DNA from: Aureimonas sp. AU4
GTDB lineage: Bacteria > Pseudomonadota > Alphaproteobacteria > Rhizobiales > Rhizobiaceae
Length of the DNA: 64,000 bases
NCBI RefSeq assembly: GCF_001463765.1
Contig: NZ_BBWK01000014.1
Location: 94,257 to 158,256, forward strand
Direction of reading: 5' to 3'
Shown here: one piece after another, positions 35,169 through 43,917 of the stretch
Layout: every line of letters begins with the position of its first letter
How positions within the stretch are numbered: the first letter of the stretch is position 1
Program-made: the position numbers and the translations under genes
Notes under the pieces: generated by a model
Told to the model about the DNA's origin: nothing
Databases searched by the model: none
Seen by the model: only the letters and a program-made list of their open reading frames with translations

Positions 35169-36743
35169 ATGTTCGAATCCCTTCAGGACCGCCTCGGGTC
35201 CATCCTGAACGGCCTCACGGGCCGCGGCGCGCTGTCGGACGCCGACGTCGCCTCGGCGCTGCGCGAGGTCCGCCGGGCACTCCTGGAGGCGGACGTCGCG
35301 CTGGAGGTCGTGCGCTCCTTCACGGACCGCGTGCGCGAGAAGGCGGTCGGCGCGCAGATCGTGAAATCGATCAAGCCCGGCCAGATGGTCGTCAAGATCG
35401 TCCACGACGAGCTGGTCGAGACGCTCGGCTCGGAAGGGGTGGCGGTCGACCTCAACGCGCCCGCGCCCGTGACCATCATGATGGTCGGCCTCCAGGGCTC
35501 GGGCAAGACGACCACCACCGGCAAGCTCGCCAAGCGGCTGACGGAGCGCCAGAAGAAGCGCGTCCTCATGGCCTCGCTCGACACGCGACGCCCGGCCGCG
35601 CAGGAGCAGCTGCGGGTGCTGGGCGAGCAGACCGGCGTCCAGACGCTGCCGATCATCGCGGGGCAGGGCCCGGTCGAGATCGCGAGCCGCGCCGCCCAGG
35701 CCGCCAAGCTCGGCGGCTACGACGTCCTGATCCTCGACACCGCCGGCCGCACGCATATCGACGAGCCGCTGATGGCCGAGATGGCCGAGATCAAGCAGCG
35801 CTCGGCCCCGCACGAGATCCTGCTCGTCGCCGACTCGCTGACCGGCCAGGACGCGGTGAACCTCGCCCGCTCCTTCGACGAGCGCGTCGGCATCACCGGC
35901 ATCGTCCTCACCCGCGTCGACGGCGACGGGCGCGGGGGCGCCGCGCTCTCGATGCGCGCGGTCACCGGCAAGCCGATCAAGCTTCTGGGCGTCGGCGAGA
36001 AGATGGACGCGCTGGAGGAGTTCCATCCCAGCCGCATCGCCGACCGCATCCTCGGCATGGGCGACATCGTCAGCCTCGTGGAGCGCGCCGCCGAGACCAT
36101 CGACGCCGAAAAGGCGGCGGCGATGGCCAAGAAGATGCAGTCGGGGAAGTTCGACCTCGACGACCTCGCCGACCAGCTGCGCCAGATGCAGCGCATGGGC
36201 GGCATGGGCGGCCTGATGGGCATGATGCCCGGCATGGCCAAGATGAAGGACCAGATCTCGGCGGCCGGTCTCGACGACAAGCTGCTCGGCCGCCAGCTCG
36301 CGATCATCTCGTCGATGACCAAGTGGGAGCGCTCCAACCCCGACGCGCTCAAGCACTCGCGCAAGAAGCGCATCGCGGCGGGCTCCGGCACCGATTCCGC
36401 CGACATCAACAAGCTCCTCAAGATGCATCGCCAGATGGCCGACATGATGAAGGCCATGGGCGGCAAGGGCGGCAAGGGCGCCGGCCTCATGGGCAAGCTG
36501 ATGGGGGGGCTCGGCGCCAAGATGGGCCTGCCCGGCGGGGGCATGGGCGGCATGCCCGACCTCTCCAAGATGGACCCCAAGCAGCTGGAAGAGATGGCCA
36601 AGGCCATGGGCAAGGGCGGTCTCGGCGGCCTCGGCGGCGGCGGGCTTCCCCCCGGCTTGCCCCCGGGCCTTGCCAAGGGATTGCCCGGCCTTCCCGGCGG
36701 CGGCTTTCCAGGACTTCCCGGCCTGTCGGGCAAGAAGAAATAA
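35169..36743 (+). CDS. ffh: Signal recognition particle protein Ffh
   Basis: A 524-residue SRP GTPase that carries nascent membrane proteins to FtsY. N domain (1-85), G domain with P-loop GLQGSGKTTTTGKLA, DTRRPAAQEQL, DTAGRTHID and TRVDGDGRGGA, and the methionine-rich M domain (about 325-430) that binds signal peptide and 4.5S RNA. A long Gly/Met/Pro-rich tail follows (about 435-524), a common feature in alphaproteobacteria. ATG 35169 has a good ribosome-binding site and begins the usual MFESLQDRLG; the upstream frame from 35109 crosses the leader hairpin. rpsP follows. Confidence 0.97.
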   Translation: MFESLQDRLGSILNGLTGRGALSDADVASALREVRRALLEADVALEVVRSFTDRVREKAVGAQIVKSIKPGQMVVKIVHDELVETLGSEGVAVDLNAPAPVTIMMVGLQGSGKTTTTGKLAKRLTERQKKRVLMASLDTRRPAAQEQLRVLGEQTGVQTLPIIAGQGPVEIASRAAQAAKLGGYDVLILDTAGRTHIDEPLMAEMAEIKQRSAPHEILLVADSLTGQDAVNLARSFDERVGITGIVLTRVDGDGRGGAALSMRAVTGKPIKLLGVGEKMDALEEFHPSRIADRILGMGDIVSLVERAAETIDAEKAAAMAKKMQSGKFDLDDLADQLRQMQRMGGMGGLMGMMPGMAKMKDQISAAGLDDKLLGRQLAIISSMTKWERSNPDALKHSRKKRIAAGSGTDSADINKLLKMHRQMADMMKAMGGKGGKGAGLMGKLMGGLGAKMGLPGGGMGGMPDLSKMDPKQLEEMAKAMGKGGLGGLGGGGLPPGLPPGLAKGLPGLPGGGFPGLPGLSGKKK

Positions 36744-36827
36744 CCGGGGGCCTAGAGGCCCCGCACTTCAAGACCCACGGCACGCCCAGAAGGTGCCGGG
36801 ACAACAACACGAGAAGGAAGACCTAAG

Positions 36828-37211
36828 ATGCCCCTGAAGATGCGCCTTGCCCGTGCCGGCTCCAAGAAGCGCCCCTACTACCACATCGTCGTCGCCGACG
36901 CCCGCTCGCCCCGCGACGGCCGCTTCGTCGAGACGGTTGGCGCCTGGAACCCGATGCTGCCCAAGGACGCCGAGCGCGTGACGCTCAAGAACGAGCGCAT
37001 CACGCACTGGCTCGCCCAGGGCGCGCAGCCGACCGACCGCGTCCTGCGCTTCCTCGACCAGGCGGGCCTCGCCAAGCGCGACGCCAAGCAGAACCCGACC
37101 AAGGGCCTGCCGGGCAAGAAGGCCCAGGAGCGCGAGGCCGAGCGCAAGCAGCGCGAGGAGGACGCCCGCGCGGCGGCCGAGAAGGCAGCGGCCGGCGCCG
37201 ACGCCGAGTAA
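36828..37211 (+). CDS. rpsP: 30S ribosomal protein S16
   Basis: A 127-residue protein. Residues 1-80 match S16 ([21 protein letters not shown], then [12 protein letters not shown]), and a charged Lys/Glu/Ala tail (about 85-127) extends it, as in other alphaproteobacteria. It lies 84 bases after ffh and is followed by a strong terminator. In many relatives rimM and trmD come next, but here three unrelated genes intervene. Confidence 0.97.
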   Translation: MPLKMRLARAGSKKRPYYHIVVADARSPRDGRFVETVGAWNPMLPKDAERVTLKNERITHWLAQGAQPTDRVLRFLDQAGLAKRDAKQNPTKGLPGKKAQEREAERKQREEDARAAAEKAAAGADAE

Positions 37212-37217
37212 GTCGAA

Positions 37218-37268
37218 CCGTCTTTCAGACGGTCGGGGCCGGGTGCCGATGGGCGCCCGGCCCCTTTG
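37218..37268 (+). terminator. Terminator after rpsP
   Basis: A small hairpin CCGTCT/AGACGG (37218-37232) is followed by a 13-bp stem GGGGCCGGGTGCC / GGCGCCCGGCCCC with one G-T pair and loop GATG (37235-37264) and a short TTT. It separates rpsP from the minus-strand LysR gene. Confidence 0.8.
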
Positions 37269-37272
37269 CGTT

Positions 37273-38181
37273 TCAGGTCCGGTCGCTCGTCTCGCGCACG
37301 AAGTCGAGAAAGGCGCGCAAGGGCGCCGGCACCAGCCGTCGTCCGGGATAGTAGAGGAAGGGGCCGGGGAACTCGTCCCACCAGTCTTCGAGGATCGGCA
37401 CGAGCTCGCCCCGGTCGAACAGCGGCTCGAGCCACGCCTCGAAGAGATGCACGACGCCGAGCCCCGCGACGGCGGACGCGATCGCGAGGTCCATGGCGGT
37501 GCCGGTGCTGACCACGAGCGGACCGCGCGGCTCGATGGCGATCGTCTCGCCGTCCTTGGTGAATTCCCAGGGCGCCAGCACGCCGCTGCGGAAGCGCCCC
37601 GTCAGGCAGGCGTGGTCGAGGAGGTCGCGCGGGTGTCGCGGGGTCCCGCACCGCGCGAGGTAGCCGGGCGCGGCCCCCGTCGCCGTGCGCTGCTGGCGCG
37701 GGCCGATCGGCACGGCGATCATGTCCCCGTCGAGCCGCTCGCCGTAGCGGATGCCCGCGTCGCAACCGGCGGCCGGAAGGTCCACGAACGTGTCCTCGGC
37801 GGTGATCTCGAGCCGGATCTCGGGATAGCGCTGGAGAAAGGGTGCCACGATCCGGGGCAGGACGATGCGCGCCGCCACCACCGGTACGTTGAGGCGAAGC
37901 GTGCCCGCCGGCCGGTCGCGCAGCGCATGGACGCCGTCCAGCGCCGCGCCGACCTCGCGCAGCGCGGGCTCCAGCTGCGCCAGGAGCCGCGCGCCCGCCT
38001 CGGTCGGCGCGACGCTGCGCGTCGTGCGATGGAGAAGGCGCACGCCCAGGGAGCTTTCCAGCCGGCGCACAGCCTCGCTGAGAGCGGATGCGCTCGATCC
38101 ACGAAGGCGCGCGGCCTCGCGAAACCCCTTGGCGCGGGCCACGGCCACGAAGATGTCGAGATCGGCGAGTTCGCCCGGCAT
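37273..38181 (-). CDS. LysR-family transcriptional regulator
   Basis: A 302-residue regulator. The N-terminal helix-turn-helix (about 5-62, LADLDIFVAVARAKGFREAARLRGSS) and effector-binding domain (about 90-295) are of normal length. ATG 38181 has GGAGA at eight bases; the longer frame upstream overlaps the divergent gene promoter. It is divergent from the aldo/keto reductase at 38285, which it probably controls. Confidence 0.9.
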   Translation of the reverse strand: MPGELADLDIFVAVARAKGFREAARLRGSSASALSEAVRRLESSLGVRLLHRTTRSVAPTEAGARLLAQLEPALREVGAALDGVHALRDRPAGTLRLNVPVVAARIVLPRIVAPFLQRYPEIRLEITAEDTFVDLPAAGCDAGIRYGERLDGDMIAVPIGPRQQRTATGAAPGYLARCGTPRHPRDLLDHACLTGRFRSGVLAPWEFTKDGETIAIEPRGPLVVSTGTAMDLAIASAVAGLGVVHLFEAWLEPLFDRGELVPILEDWWDEFPGPFLYYPGRRLVPAPLRAFLDFVRETSDRT

Positions 38182-38193
38182 TGTGCGTCTCCG

Positions 38194-38208
38194 CGCACGG
38201 CCCGTGCG
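38194..38208. promoter_or_regulatory. Inverted repeat in the LysR/aldo-keto reductase gap
   Basis: CGCACGG-C-CCGTGCG is a perfect seven-base inverted repeat just before the LysR start. It may be an operator for the regulator. GC-rich palindromes occur by chance in this genome, so weight is low. Confidence 0.3.
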
Positions 38209-38284
38209 GATCGGGCCGGCTAATCGAACGCGCATCTCTCGCGTATCTGTTGCCCACACCGCAAGCCAAGGACGCGACGCTCCC

Positions 38285-39166
38285 ATGTCTACCACCGTTT
38301 CGAACGACACCTTTCCGCTCGCTGACCGCCCGGTCCGCCGTCTGGGCTACGGCGCCATGCAGCTCGCCGGTCCCGGTGTCTTCGGGCCGCCCAAGGACCG
38401 CGAGGCGGCGCTCGCTGTCCTGCGCGCGGCGGTCGAGGCCGGCGTCGACCACATCGACACGAGCGATTTCTACGGGCCGCACGTCACCAACCAACTGATC
38501 CGCGAGGCGCTGTCGCCCTACGGCGGCGATCTCGTGATCGTCACCAAGATCGGGGCAAAGCGCGGCGAGGACGCCTCCTGGCTTCCGGCCACCTCGGAGA
38601 GCGAGCTGCGCCGGGCGGTGGAGGACAACCTGCGCAACCTAGGCCTCGACGCGCTGGAGGTCGTCAACATGCGCTTCTTCGGCGACGGCCATAACCCGGA
38701 CGACAGCTCGGTCGAGCGCGAGATGCGGGTCATGGCCGACCTGAAGCGCGAGGGATTGGTGCGCCATGTCGGCGTCAGCAACGTCTCGGCCGCGCAGGTT
38801 GCCCAGGCGCGCGAGATCGTGCCGATCGCCTGTGTGCAGAACCAGTACAACCTCGTCCATCGAGGCGACGACGCGCTGATCGACGATCTGGCGCGGGACG
38901 GCATCGCCTATGTGCCCTTCTTCCCGCTCGGCGGCTTCTCGCCGCTCCAGTCGGGGGAACTGAACGCGGTCGCGGCCTCGCTCCATGCGACGCCCATGCA
39001 GGTCGCGCTCGCCTGGCTTCTCCAGCGCGCGCCCAACATCCTGCTCATCCCCGGCACGTCGTCGGTGGCGCATCTTCGCGAGAACCTCGCGGCGGGCGCT
39101 CTGCAGCTGCCGCCCGAGGCGGTCGCCCGGCTCGATGCGATCGCACCGCGCGGCGCCGCGCACTAG
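38285..39166 (+). CDS. Aldo/keto reductase
   Basis: A 293-residue NADPH-dependent oxidoreductase with TIM-barrel fold. Tetrad residues are seen as HIDTSDFYG (Asp and Tyr) and VTKIG (Lys), and a C-terminal NADPH-binding segment IPGTSSVAHLREN. It resembles plant-like YakC/pyridoxal-reductase-type family members that act on small aldehydes. It is divergent from the LysR gene and followed by an LLM-class oxidoreductase. Substrate is unknown. Confidence 0.9.
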   Translation: MSTTVSNDTFPLADRPVRRLGYGAMQLAGPGVFGPPKDREAALAVLRAAVEAGVDHIDTSDFYGPHVTNQLIREALSPYGGDLVIVTKIGAKRGEDASWLPATSESELRRAVEDNLRNLGLDALEVVNMRFFGDGHNPDDSSVEREMRVMADLKREGLVRHVGVSNVSAAQVAQAREIVPIACVQNQYNLVHRGDDALIDDLARDGIAYVPFFPLGGFSPLQSGELNAVAASLHATPMQVALAWLLQRAPNILLIPGTSSVAHLRENLAAGALQLPPEAVARLDAIAPRGAAH

Positions 39167-39280
39167 AGGGGAGGCGGGGGGCGTCCCCCGCGCGTATGGC
39201 CGCAGGTCGACGCATCGGGGGAACCCATAGCCGCCTCTGGTCTTTCGGCGGCGCCCCATCAGCGCACCCAAGGACCCGGC

Positions 39281-40276
39281 ATGACCCGTTTCGGCTACCA
39301 CGTCTCCCACGAGCAGTTCGCCCCGTCCGCGCTGCTCGGCTACGTCCGGCAGGCCGAGGCGGCGGGATTCGACTGCGCCATGTCGTCGGAGCACTTCCAG
39401 CCCTGGAGCGAGCGCCAGGGCCAGAGCGGCCATGCCTGGTCCTGGCTCGGCGCGGCGCTGGCCTCGACCGATCTGCCCTTCGGCATCATCACCGCACCGG
39501 GCTACCGCCATCATCCGGCGGTGCTGGCGCAGTCGGCCGCGACGCTGTCCGAGATGTTTCCCGAGCGTCTCTGGCTGGCGCTCGGCTCGGGCCAGCTCCT
39601 CAACGAGGGCATCACCGGCCTGCCCTGGCCCGACAAGGCGACGCGCACGCAGCGTCTCGCCGAATGCGCCGGCGTGATTCGCGCGCTGTTTGCGGGGGAG
39701 ACGGTGACCCATCGCGGCCTCGTCACGGTGGTGGAGGCGAAGCTCTGGTCGCGCCCCGAGCGCGCGCCGCTCCTCGTCGGCGGCGCGGTGACGGCCGACA
39801 CGGCGCGGCGGGTCGCCGCCTGGGCCGACGGCCTGGTGACGGTCGGCATCGAGCCCGAGAAGCTGCGTCCGGTGGTGGAGGCCTTCCGCGAGGGCGGCGG
39901 GGAGGGCAAGCCGGTCTTTCTCCAGACCAAGGTCTGCTGGAACCGCGACGAGGCGGCGGCGCTGGCCGACGCTCACGACCAGTGGGCCGCCAACATGCTG
40001 GAGGGCGACGTCAACTGGGACCTGCGCTCGCCCAAGGAGTTCGACACCGCCTCGCGCTTCGTGCGGGCCGACGACGTCGGCGCCTGCGTGCGCGTTTCCT
40101 CCGATCTCGGGCGGCAGGCGGCCTGGCTTCAGGATCTGGCCGCGATGGGGTTCGCGGAGATCATCGTGCATCAGGTCGGCCGCGAGCAGGAGCGCTTCAT
40201 CGAGGCGTTCGGTCGGCATGTCCTGCCGCAGCTCGGCGAGGCCCGCCCGCGCGAAAGGCTGGCGGCGGTCGGTTGA
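39281..40276 (+). CDS. LLM-class flavin oxidoreductase (TIGR03885-like)
   Basis: A 331-residue protein of the bacterial luciferase superfamily. The start FGYHVSHEQFAPSALL and the segment SGQLLNEGITG match the group of non-F420 LLM oxidoreductases annotated in rhizobia and Streptomyces. TIM-barrel layout without added domains. It lies 114 bases after the aldo/keto reductase and 67 before rimM. Cofactor (FMN or F420) and substrate cannot be told from the sequence by eye. Confidence 0.85.
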   Translation: MTRFGYHVSHEQFAPSALLGYVRQAEAAGFDCAMSSEHFQPWSERQGQSGHAWSWLGAALASTDLPFGIITAPGYRHHPAVLAQSAATLSEMFPERLWLALGSGQLLNEGITGLPWPDKATRTQRLAECAGVIRALFAGETVTHRGLVTVVEAKLWSRPERAPLLVGGAVTADTARRVAAWADGLVTVGIEPEKLRPVVEAFREGGGEGKPVFLQTKVCWNRDEAAALADAHDQWAANMLEGDVNWDLRSPKEFDTASRFVRADDVGACVRVSSDLGRQAAWLQDLAAMGFAEIIVHQVGREQERFIEAFGRHVLPQLGEARPRERLAAVG

Positions 40277-40343
40277 CGAGCGGGGGCGGGACGCCGCACA
40301 AGGCCGAACCGTCCTTCCCTTCCTGCCAAGGTCTGTCGCCGCC

Positions 40344-40895
40344 GTGACCAACGCTTCCCCGCTCCAGGATCCCGTGCTTCTCGCCACCGTCGGCGGGGCG
40401 CACGGCGTGCGCGGCGAAGTGCGCGTGCGATCCTTCACGGCCGACCCGGAGGATGTCGGCGCCTATGGGCCGCTGACCGATGCCAAGGGGAACCGCTTCA
40501 CCGTGGTCTCGGCGCGCGCGCAGAAGAACGTCGTGGTTGTGCGCTTCCGCGAGGTCGCAGACCGCAACGCCGCCGAGCTTCTCAACGGGCGCGAACTCTT
40601 CGTGGACCGCTCGGTCCTGCCGGAGGAGGGCGAGGACGAGTTCTACCAGGCCGACCTCGTGGGCCTCGACGTGCGCCTGACCACCGGCGAGGTGATCGGC
40701 GAGATCCTCGCCTTCCACGACTTCGGCGGCGGCGACATCCTGGAGATCGGCGACGGCGAGAAACCCAGCGTCATGATCCCCTTCACCGAGGCCGCCGTGC
40801 CGGAGGTCGACCTCGACCTCGGCTTCGTCCTGGTCGAGCCGGTGGCGGCCGGCCTGCGCGACGCCGTGGAGGCGCGCGAGGGCGACGAGGACTGA
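40344..40895 (+). CDS. rimM: Ribosome maturation factor RimM
   Basis: A 183-residue 16S-processing factor that binds S19. It starts at GTG 40344 with LLATVGGAHGVRGEVRVRSF, and the PRC barrel with EDEFYQADLVGLDV follows (about 95-165). The longer frame upstream reads through the preceding gene. Separated from rpsP by about 3 kb of metabolic genes; trmD follows after one small gene. Confidence 0.95.
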   Translation: MTNASPLQDPVLLATVGGAHGVRGEVRVRSFTADPEDVGAYGPLTDAKGNRFTVVSARAQKNVVVVRFREVADRNAAELLNGRELFVDRSVLPEEGEDEFYQADLVGLDVRLTTGEVIGEILAFHDFGGGDILEIGDGEKPSVMIPFTEAAVPEVDLDLGFVLVEPVAAGLRDAVEAREGDED

Positions 40896-40971
40896 CGAAG
40901 CGCCGCTGGACAGCGCGCGCGGCCTCGCCTAACCCCGAAGGCTGATTTCCTCTGCATCCGGAGCGTCCTTC

Positions 40972-41274
40972 ATGATCATCGTCTCGGGCATCCTGCGCCT
41001 GTCGCCCGCCGATCTCGACACGGTGCGCGAGGCCGCGCGCGCCACGATCGCCGCCACGCGCGCCGAGGAGGGCTGCCACATCTACGCCTTCGCCGAGGAC
41101 CTGACCGAGCCCGGGCTCGTGCGCATCTACGAGGAGTGGGACAGCCGCGAGACGCTGGCCGCCCACGGCCAGACGGCGCACATCGCCCGCTGGCGCGAGA
41201 CGCTGAAGGGCGTCACCGTCGTCGAGCAGCGCCTGAAGCTCGTCGAGGTCGCCTCCGAGGAGCCGTTCAGCTGA
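40972..41274 (+). CDS. Antibiotic biosynthesis monooxygenase (ABM) domain protein
   Basis: A 100-residue dimeric alpha-beta barrel protein. The fold pattern is clear: [11 protein letters not shown], then [25 protein letters not shown]. Related proteins include quinol monooxygenase YgiN and heme-degrading enzymes, but many have no known activity. It sits between rimM and trmD, and its stop TGA overlaps the presumed trmD start CTG, so translation is coupled with a tRNA-modification gene. Confidence 0.88.
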   Translation: MIIVSGILRLSPADLDTVREAARATIAATRAEEGCHIYAFAEDLTEPGLVRIYEEWDSRETLAAHGQTAHIARWRETLKGVTVVEQRLKLVEVASEEPFS

Positions 41275-41975
41275 GCACGGCCTTTCGCGCGTCGGTCCTG
41301 ACGCTCTACCCCGACATGTTCCCGGGACCCATGGGCGCGTCGCTCGCGGGCCGCGCGCTCGAGCGCGGCGCCTGGTCGCTGGAGACGGTTCCGATCCGAG
41401 AGTTCGGCGAGGGCCGCCACCGCCTCGTGGACGACACGCCCGCCGGCGGGTCGCCCGGCATGGTTCTGCGCGCCGATGTGCTCGCGCGCGCCATCGACCA
41501 CGCGAGCCCGCCGGGCGACGAGCGCCCGCGCATCCTCCTCAGCCCGCGCGGCGAGCCGCTGCGCCAGCCCCTCGTTCGCGAGCTGAGCGCGGGGCCGGGC
41601 GTGGTGCTGGTCTGCGGCCGCTTCGAGGGGGTGGACGAGCGCGTCATCGAGCGCCGGTCCCTTCGCGAGGTGTCGATCGGCGACGTCGTCCTGTCGGGCG
41701 GCGAGATCGCGGCGCTCGTGCTCCTCGACGCGGTGGTGCGCCTCCTGCCGGGCGTCATGGGCAACGCATCGTCGGGCGAGACCGAGAGCTTCGAGAGCGA
41801 CCTTCTGGAACATCCCCACTACACGCGTCCGGCGGTCTGGGAGGGGCTGGCGATCCCGCCCGTTCTCACCTCGGGTGACCATGGCGCGGTGGAGCGCTGG
41901 CGACGCGCCGAAGCCGAGCGCCTGACGCGCGAGCGCCGGCCCGACCTTTGGGAGCGCGCCTCGCGCCGACGTTGA
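41271..41975 (+). CDS. trmD: tRNA (guanine37-N1)-methyltransferase TrmD
   Basis: A 234-residue SPOUT methyltransferase that methylates G37 of tRNAs. It has [18 protein letters not shown] at the start, [29 protein letters not shown] and the C-terminal HPHYTRP. No ATG, GTG or TTG lies between the previous gene and conserved residues; the first canonical codon, ATG 41316, would delete the first conserved strand. CTG 41271 has GAGGAG eight bases before it and overlaps the ABM stop (CTGA), so CTG is the best start. rplS is not next to it, unlike in many relatives. Confidence 0.93.
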   Translation: MSTAFRASVLTLYPDMFPGPMGASLAGRALERGAWSLETVPIREFGEGRHRLVDDTPAGGSPGMVLRADVLARAIDHASPPGDERPRILLSPRGEPLRQPLVRELSAGPGVVLVCGRFEGVDERVIERRSLREVSIGDVVLSGGEIAALVLLDAVVRLLPGVMGNASSGETESFESDLLEHPHYTRPAVWEGLAIPPVLTSGDHGAVERWRRAEAERLTRERRPDLWERASRRR

Positions 41976-42048
41976 GCCGCGACTTCATGCTTTGGACACG
42001 ATTGGCGATGCTTCGTCGCTCGATGCGCTTCCCGTTCCGCTTCCGCTG

Positions 42049-42852
42049 ATGGCCTATCCGCGCGACCCCGGCCTGCGGGCCGCCCTGAGCATGGGTCTGC
42101 GCGGCCTCGTGCCGCTCGTCGTTCTCGGCGGCGCCGTCGTCGGACTGCTCGTTATCGTGCAGCCGCGCGGCGACGAGGAGGCGAGCGTCCCGCGTCCCGC
42201 GCAGGTCGCCGCGCCCGTGCTCCTGCCGGTCGCCCCGCCTCCGCCCGAGCCGGTCGCGACCGCCACGCCGTCACGTTCCTGGACGCGTCCGCTCGGCGCG
42301 ACGGCACCCTCGCTCGTGCGATATCCCGACGGCGTGCCGCCCCGGGAACTCTGCTCGGCGATCGCCGAGGAGGGCTGGGCGATGAGCGGCTGGGCGGCGG
42401 GCGAGATCGACCCGAACCGCGAGGAATGCATCGGCGAGCGCGCCTTCGGTTCCAGCAAGGCGGAAGGCGGCGCCTTCCTGATCCTGCGCGGCTCGGCGAA
42501 GGGCGATCTGCGCGAGGTGCGGCTGCGGCTCAACGTCCTGGATCCCACCAAGGCCGAGGACGCCGCGCGGGCGGCCGGCGACCTGTTGCGGACGCTGTTC
42601 GACCGCCTGCGCTGGACCTTGCCGCCCGAGGTTTCGGATGCCGTCGCCGCGCGGCGCGACATCGCGCTGGATCTGGCGGGCACGAAGCTGCGCTTCTGGC
42701 GCGAACCCGGAAAGGTCGCACGCTTCAATCTCAGCCTCGCCATGCCCGACGCGCCGGGGCCGGCGGACCGCTTCGCCCCATCCGAGGCGACGCGCCGGGC
42801 GCCGCCGAGCCTTGCCGACCTCTTCGGCAGCGGCAAGCCGCCGCCGAACTAG
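42049..42852 (+). CDS. Membrane-anchored periplasmic protein of unknown function
   Basis: A 267-residue protein with one N-terminal anchor (about 12-35, LVPLVVLGGAVVGLLVIV), a Pro/Ala-rich linker and a globular C-terminal domain with two cysteines (ELCSAIAEEGW and EECIG). It resembles hypothetical proteins of Hyphomicrobiales (possibly DUF6030), recalled rather than searched. ATG 42049 is used; TTG 41992 would add 19 residues without a ribosome-binding site. It lies between trmD and galE with no obvious functional link. Confidence 0.7.
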   Translation: MAYPRDPGLRAALSMGLRGLVPLVVLGGAVVGLLVIVQPRGDEEASVPRPAQVAAPVLLPVAPPPPEPVATATPSRSWTRPLGATAPSLVRYPDGVPPRELCSAIAEEGWAMSGWAAGEIDPNREECIGERAFGSSKAEGGAFLILRGSAKGDLREVRLRLNVLDPTKAEDAARAAGDLLRTLFDRLRWTLPPEVSDAVAARRDIALDLAGTKLRFWREPGKVARFNLSLAMPDAPGPADRFAPSEATRRAPPSLADLFGSGKPPPN

Positions 42853-43838
42853 CGCGCGTTGCGCGTAGCCAGGCTCCGTTCCCAGGCGAGCGCGTGGCCG
42901 ACGATCTCCTCCAGATCGTCGTGCTCCGGCTCCCAGCCGAAGCGCGTGCGGGCGGCGGTCGCATCGGCCACGATCGCGGTGGCATCGCCCGCGCGCCGGC
43001 CCGAGCGCCGCACCTCGAAGTCGGTGCCCACCACGCGGCGCACCGTGTCGAGCACCTCCAGCACCGAGTAGCCGTGGCCGTAGCCGCAATTGGCGACGAT
43101 CGAGCTGCCGCCCGCCCGGAGGTAGCCGAGCGCCTTGGCATGGGCCTTGGCGAGGTCGCTGACATGGATGTAGTCGCGCACGCACGTGCCGTCCGGCGTG
43201 TCGTAGTCGGTGCCGAACACCTCGAGATAGGGGCGCTTGCCGAGCGCGGTCTCGCTGGCGACCTTGATGAGATGGGTCGCGCCCTTGGTGGACTGGCCGG
43301 CGCGGCCCTTGGGGTCGGCGCCCGCCACGTTGAAGTAGCGAAGAACCGCGAAGGTGAGCGGATGGGCGGCTGCGGTGTCGCGCAGCATCAGCTCTGTCAT
43401 CCACTTCGACGTGCCGTAGGGCGACTCGGGCGCAGGCGTCTGGTCCTCGGTCACGGGCATCGTCTTGGGCGAGCCGTAGACGGCGGCGGTGGACGAGAAG
43501 ATGAAGTGTTTCACGCCGCCCTTCACCGCGCTCTCGATCAGGGAGCGCGAGGCGACCGTGTTGTTGAGGTAGTAGCCGAGGGGGTCGGAGACCGACTCCG
43601 GCACGACGATCGAACCGGCGAAGTGGATGATCTCGGTGACGCCGTGCTCGGCGATGACGCGCGACGTCAGCTCGCCGTCGCCGACGTCCCCCACGACGAG
43701 TCTGGCCTCCGGCGCCACCGCCCACTCGAAGCCCGACGACAGGCGGTCGAGGACGACGACCTCCTCGCCGGCGTCGAGGAGCTCCCAGACCATGTGACTG
43801 CCGATATAGCCCGCGCCGCCCGTCACCAGAACCGTCAT
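42849..43838 (-). CDS. galE: UDP-glucose 4-epimerase
   Basis: A 329-residue short-chain dehydrogenase-type epimerase interconverting UDP-glucose and UDP-galactose. NAD-binding GGAGYIGSHM is at residues 7-16, and the catalytic YxxxK appears as YGTSKWMTE near 146. Its stop overlaps the end of the convergent gene by four bases. Provides UDP-galactose for surface polysaccharide. Acceptance of UDP-GlcNAc cannot be excluded. Confidence 0.93.
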   Translation of the reverse strand: MTVLVTGGAGYIGSHMVWELLDAGEEVVVLDRLSSGFEWAVAPEARLVVGDVGDGELTSRVIAEHGVTEIIHFAGSIVVPESVSDPLGYYLNNTVASRSLIESAVKGGVKHFIFSSTAAVYGSPKTMPVTEDQTPAPESPYGTSKWMTELMLRDTAAAHPLTFAVLRYFNVAGADPKGRAGQSTKGATHLIKVASETALGKRPYLEVFGTDYDTPDGTCVRDYIHVSDLAKAHAKALGYLRAGGSSIVANCGYGHGYSVLEVLDTVRRVVGTDFEVRRSGRRAGDATAIVADATAARTRFGWEPEHDDLEEIVGHALAWERSLATRNAR

Positions 43839-43917
43839 GCCGTCGCTCCGATAGCCCTTGTCGCCCCTGCGCGCGACTTGTGCACCGCAAAAGGACCGGG
43901 GTGCAAGCCGCCGGGGC

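Noticed and set aside
34943..36826. 627-residue plus-strand frame over ffh
   Set aside because: Overlaps ffh in another frame; Ffh motifs are decisive.
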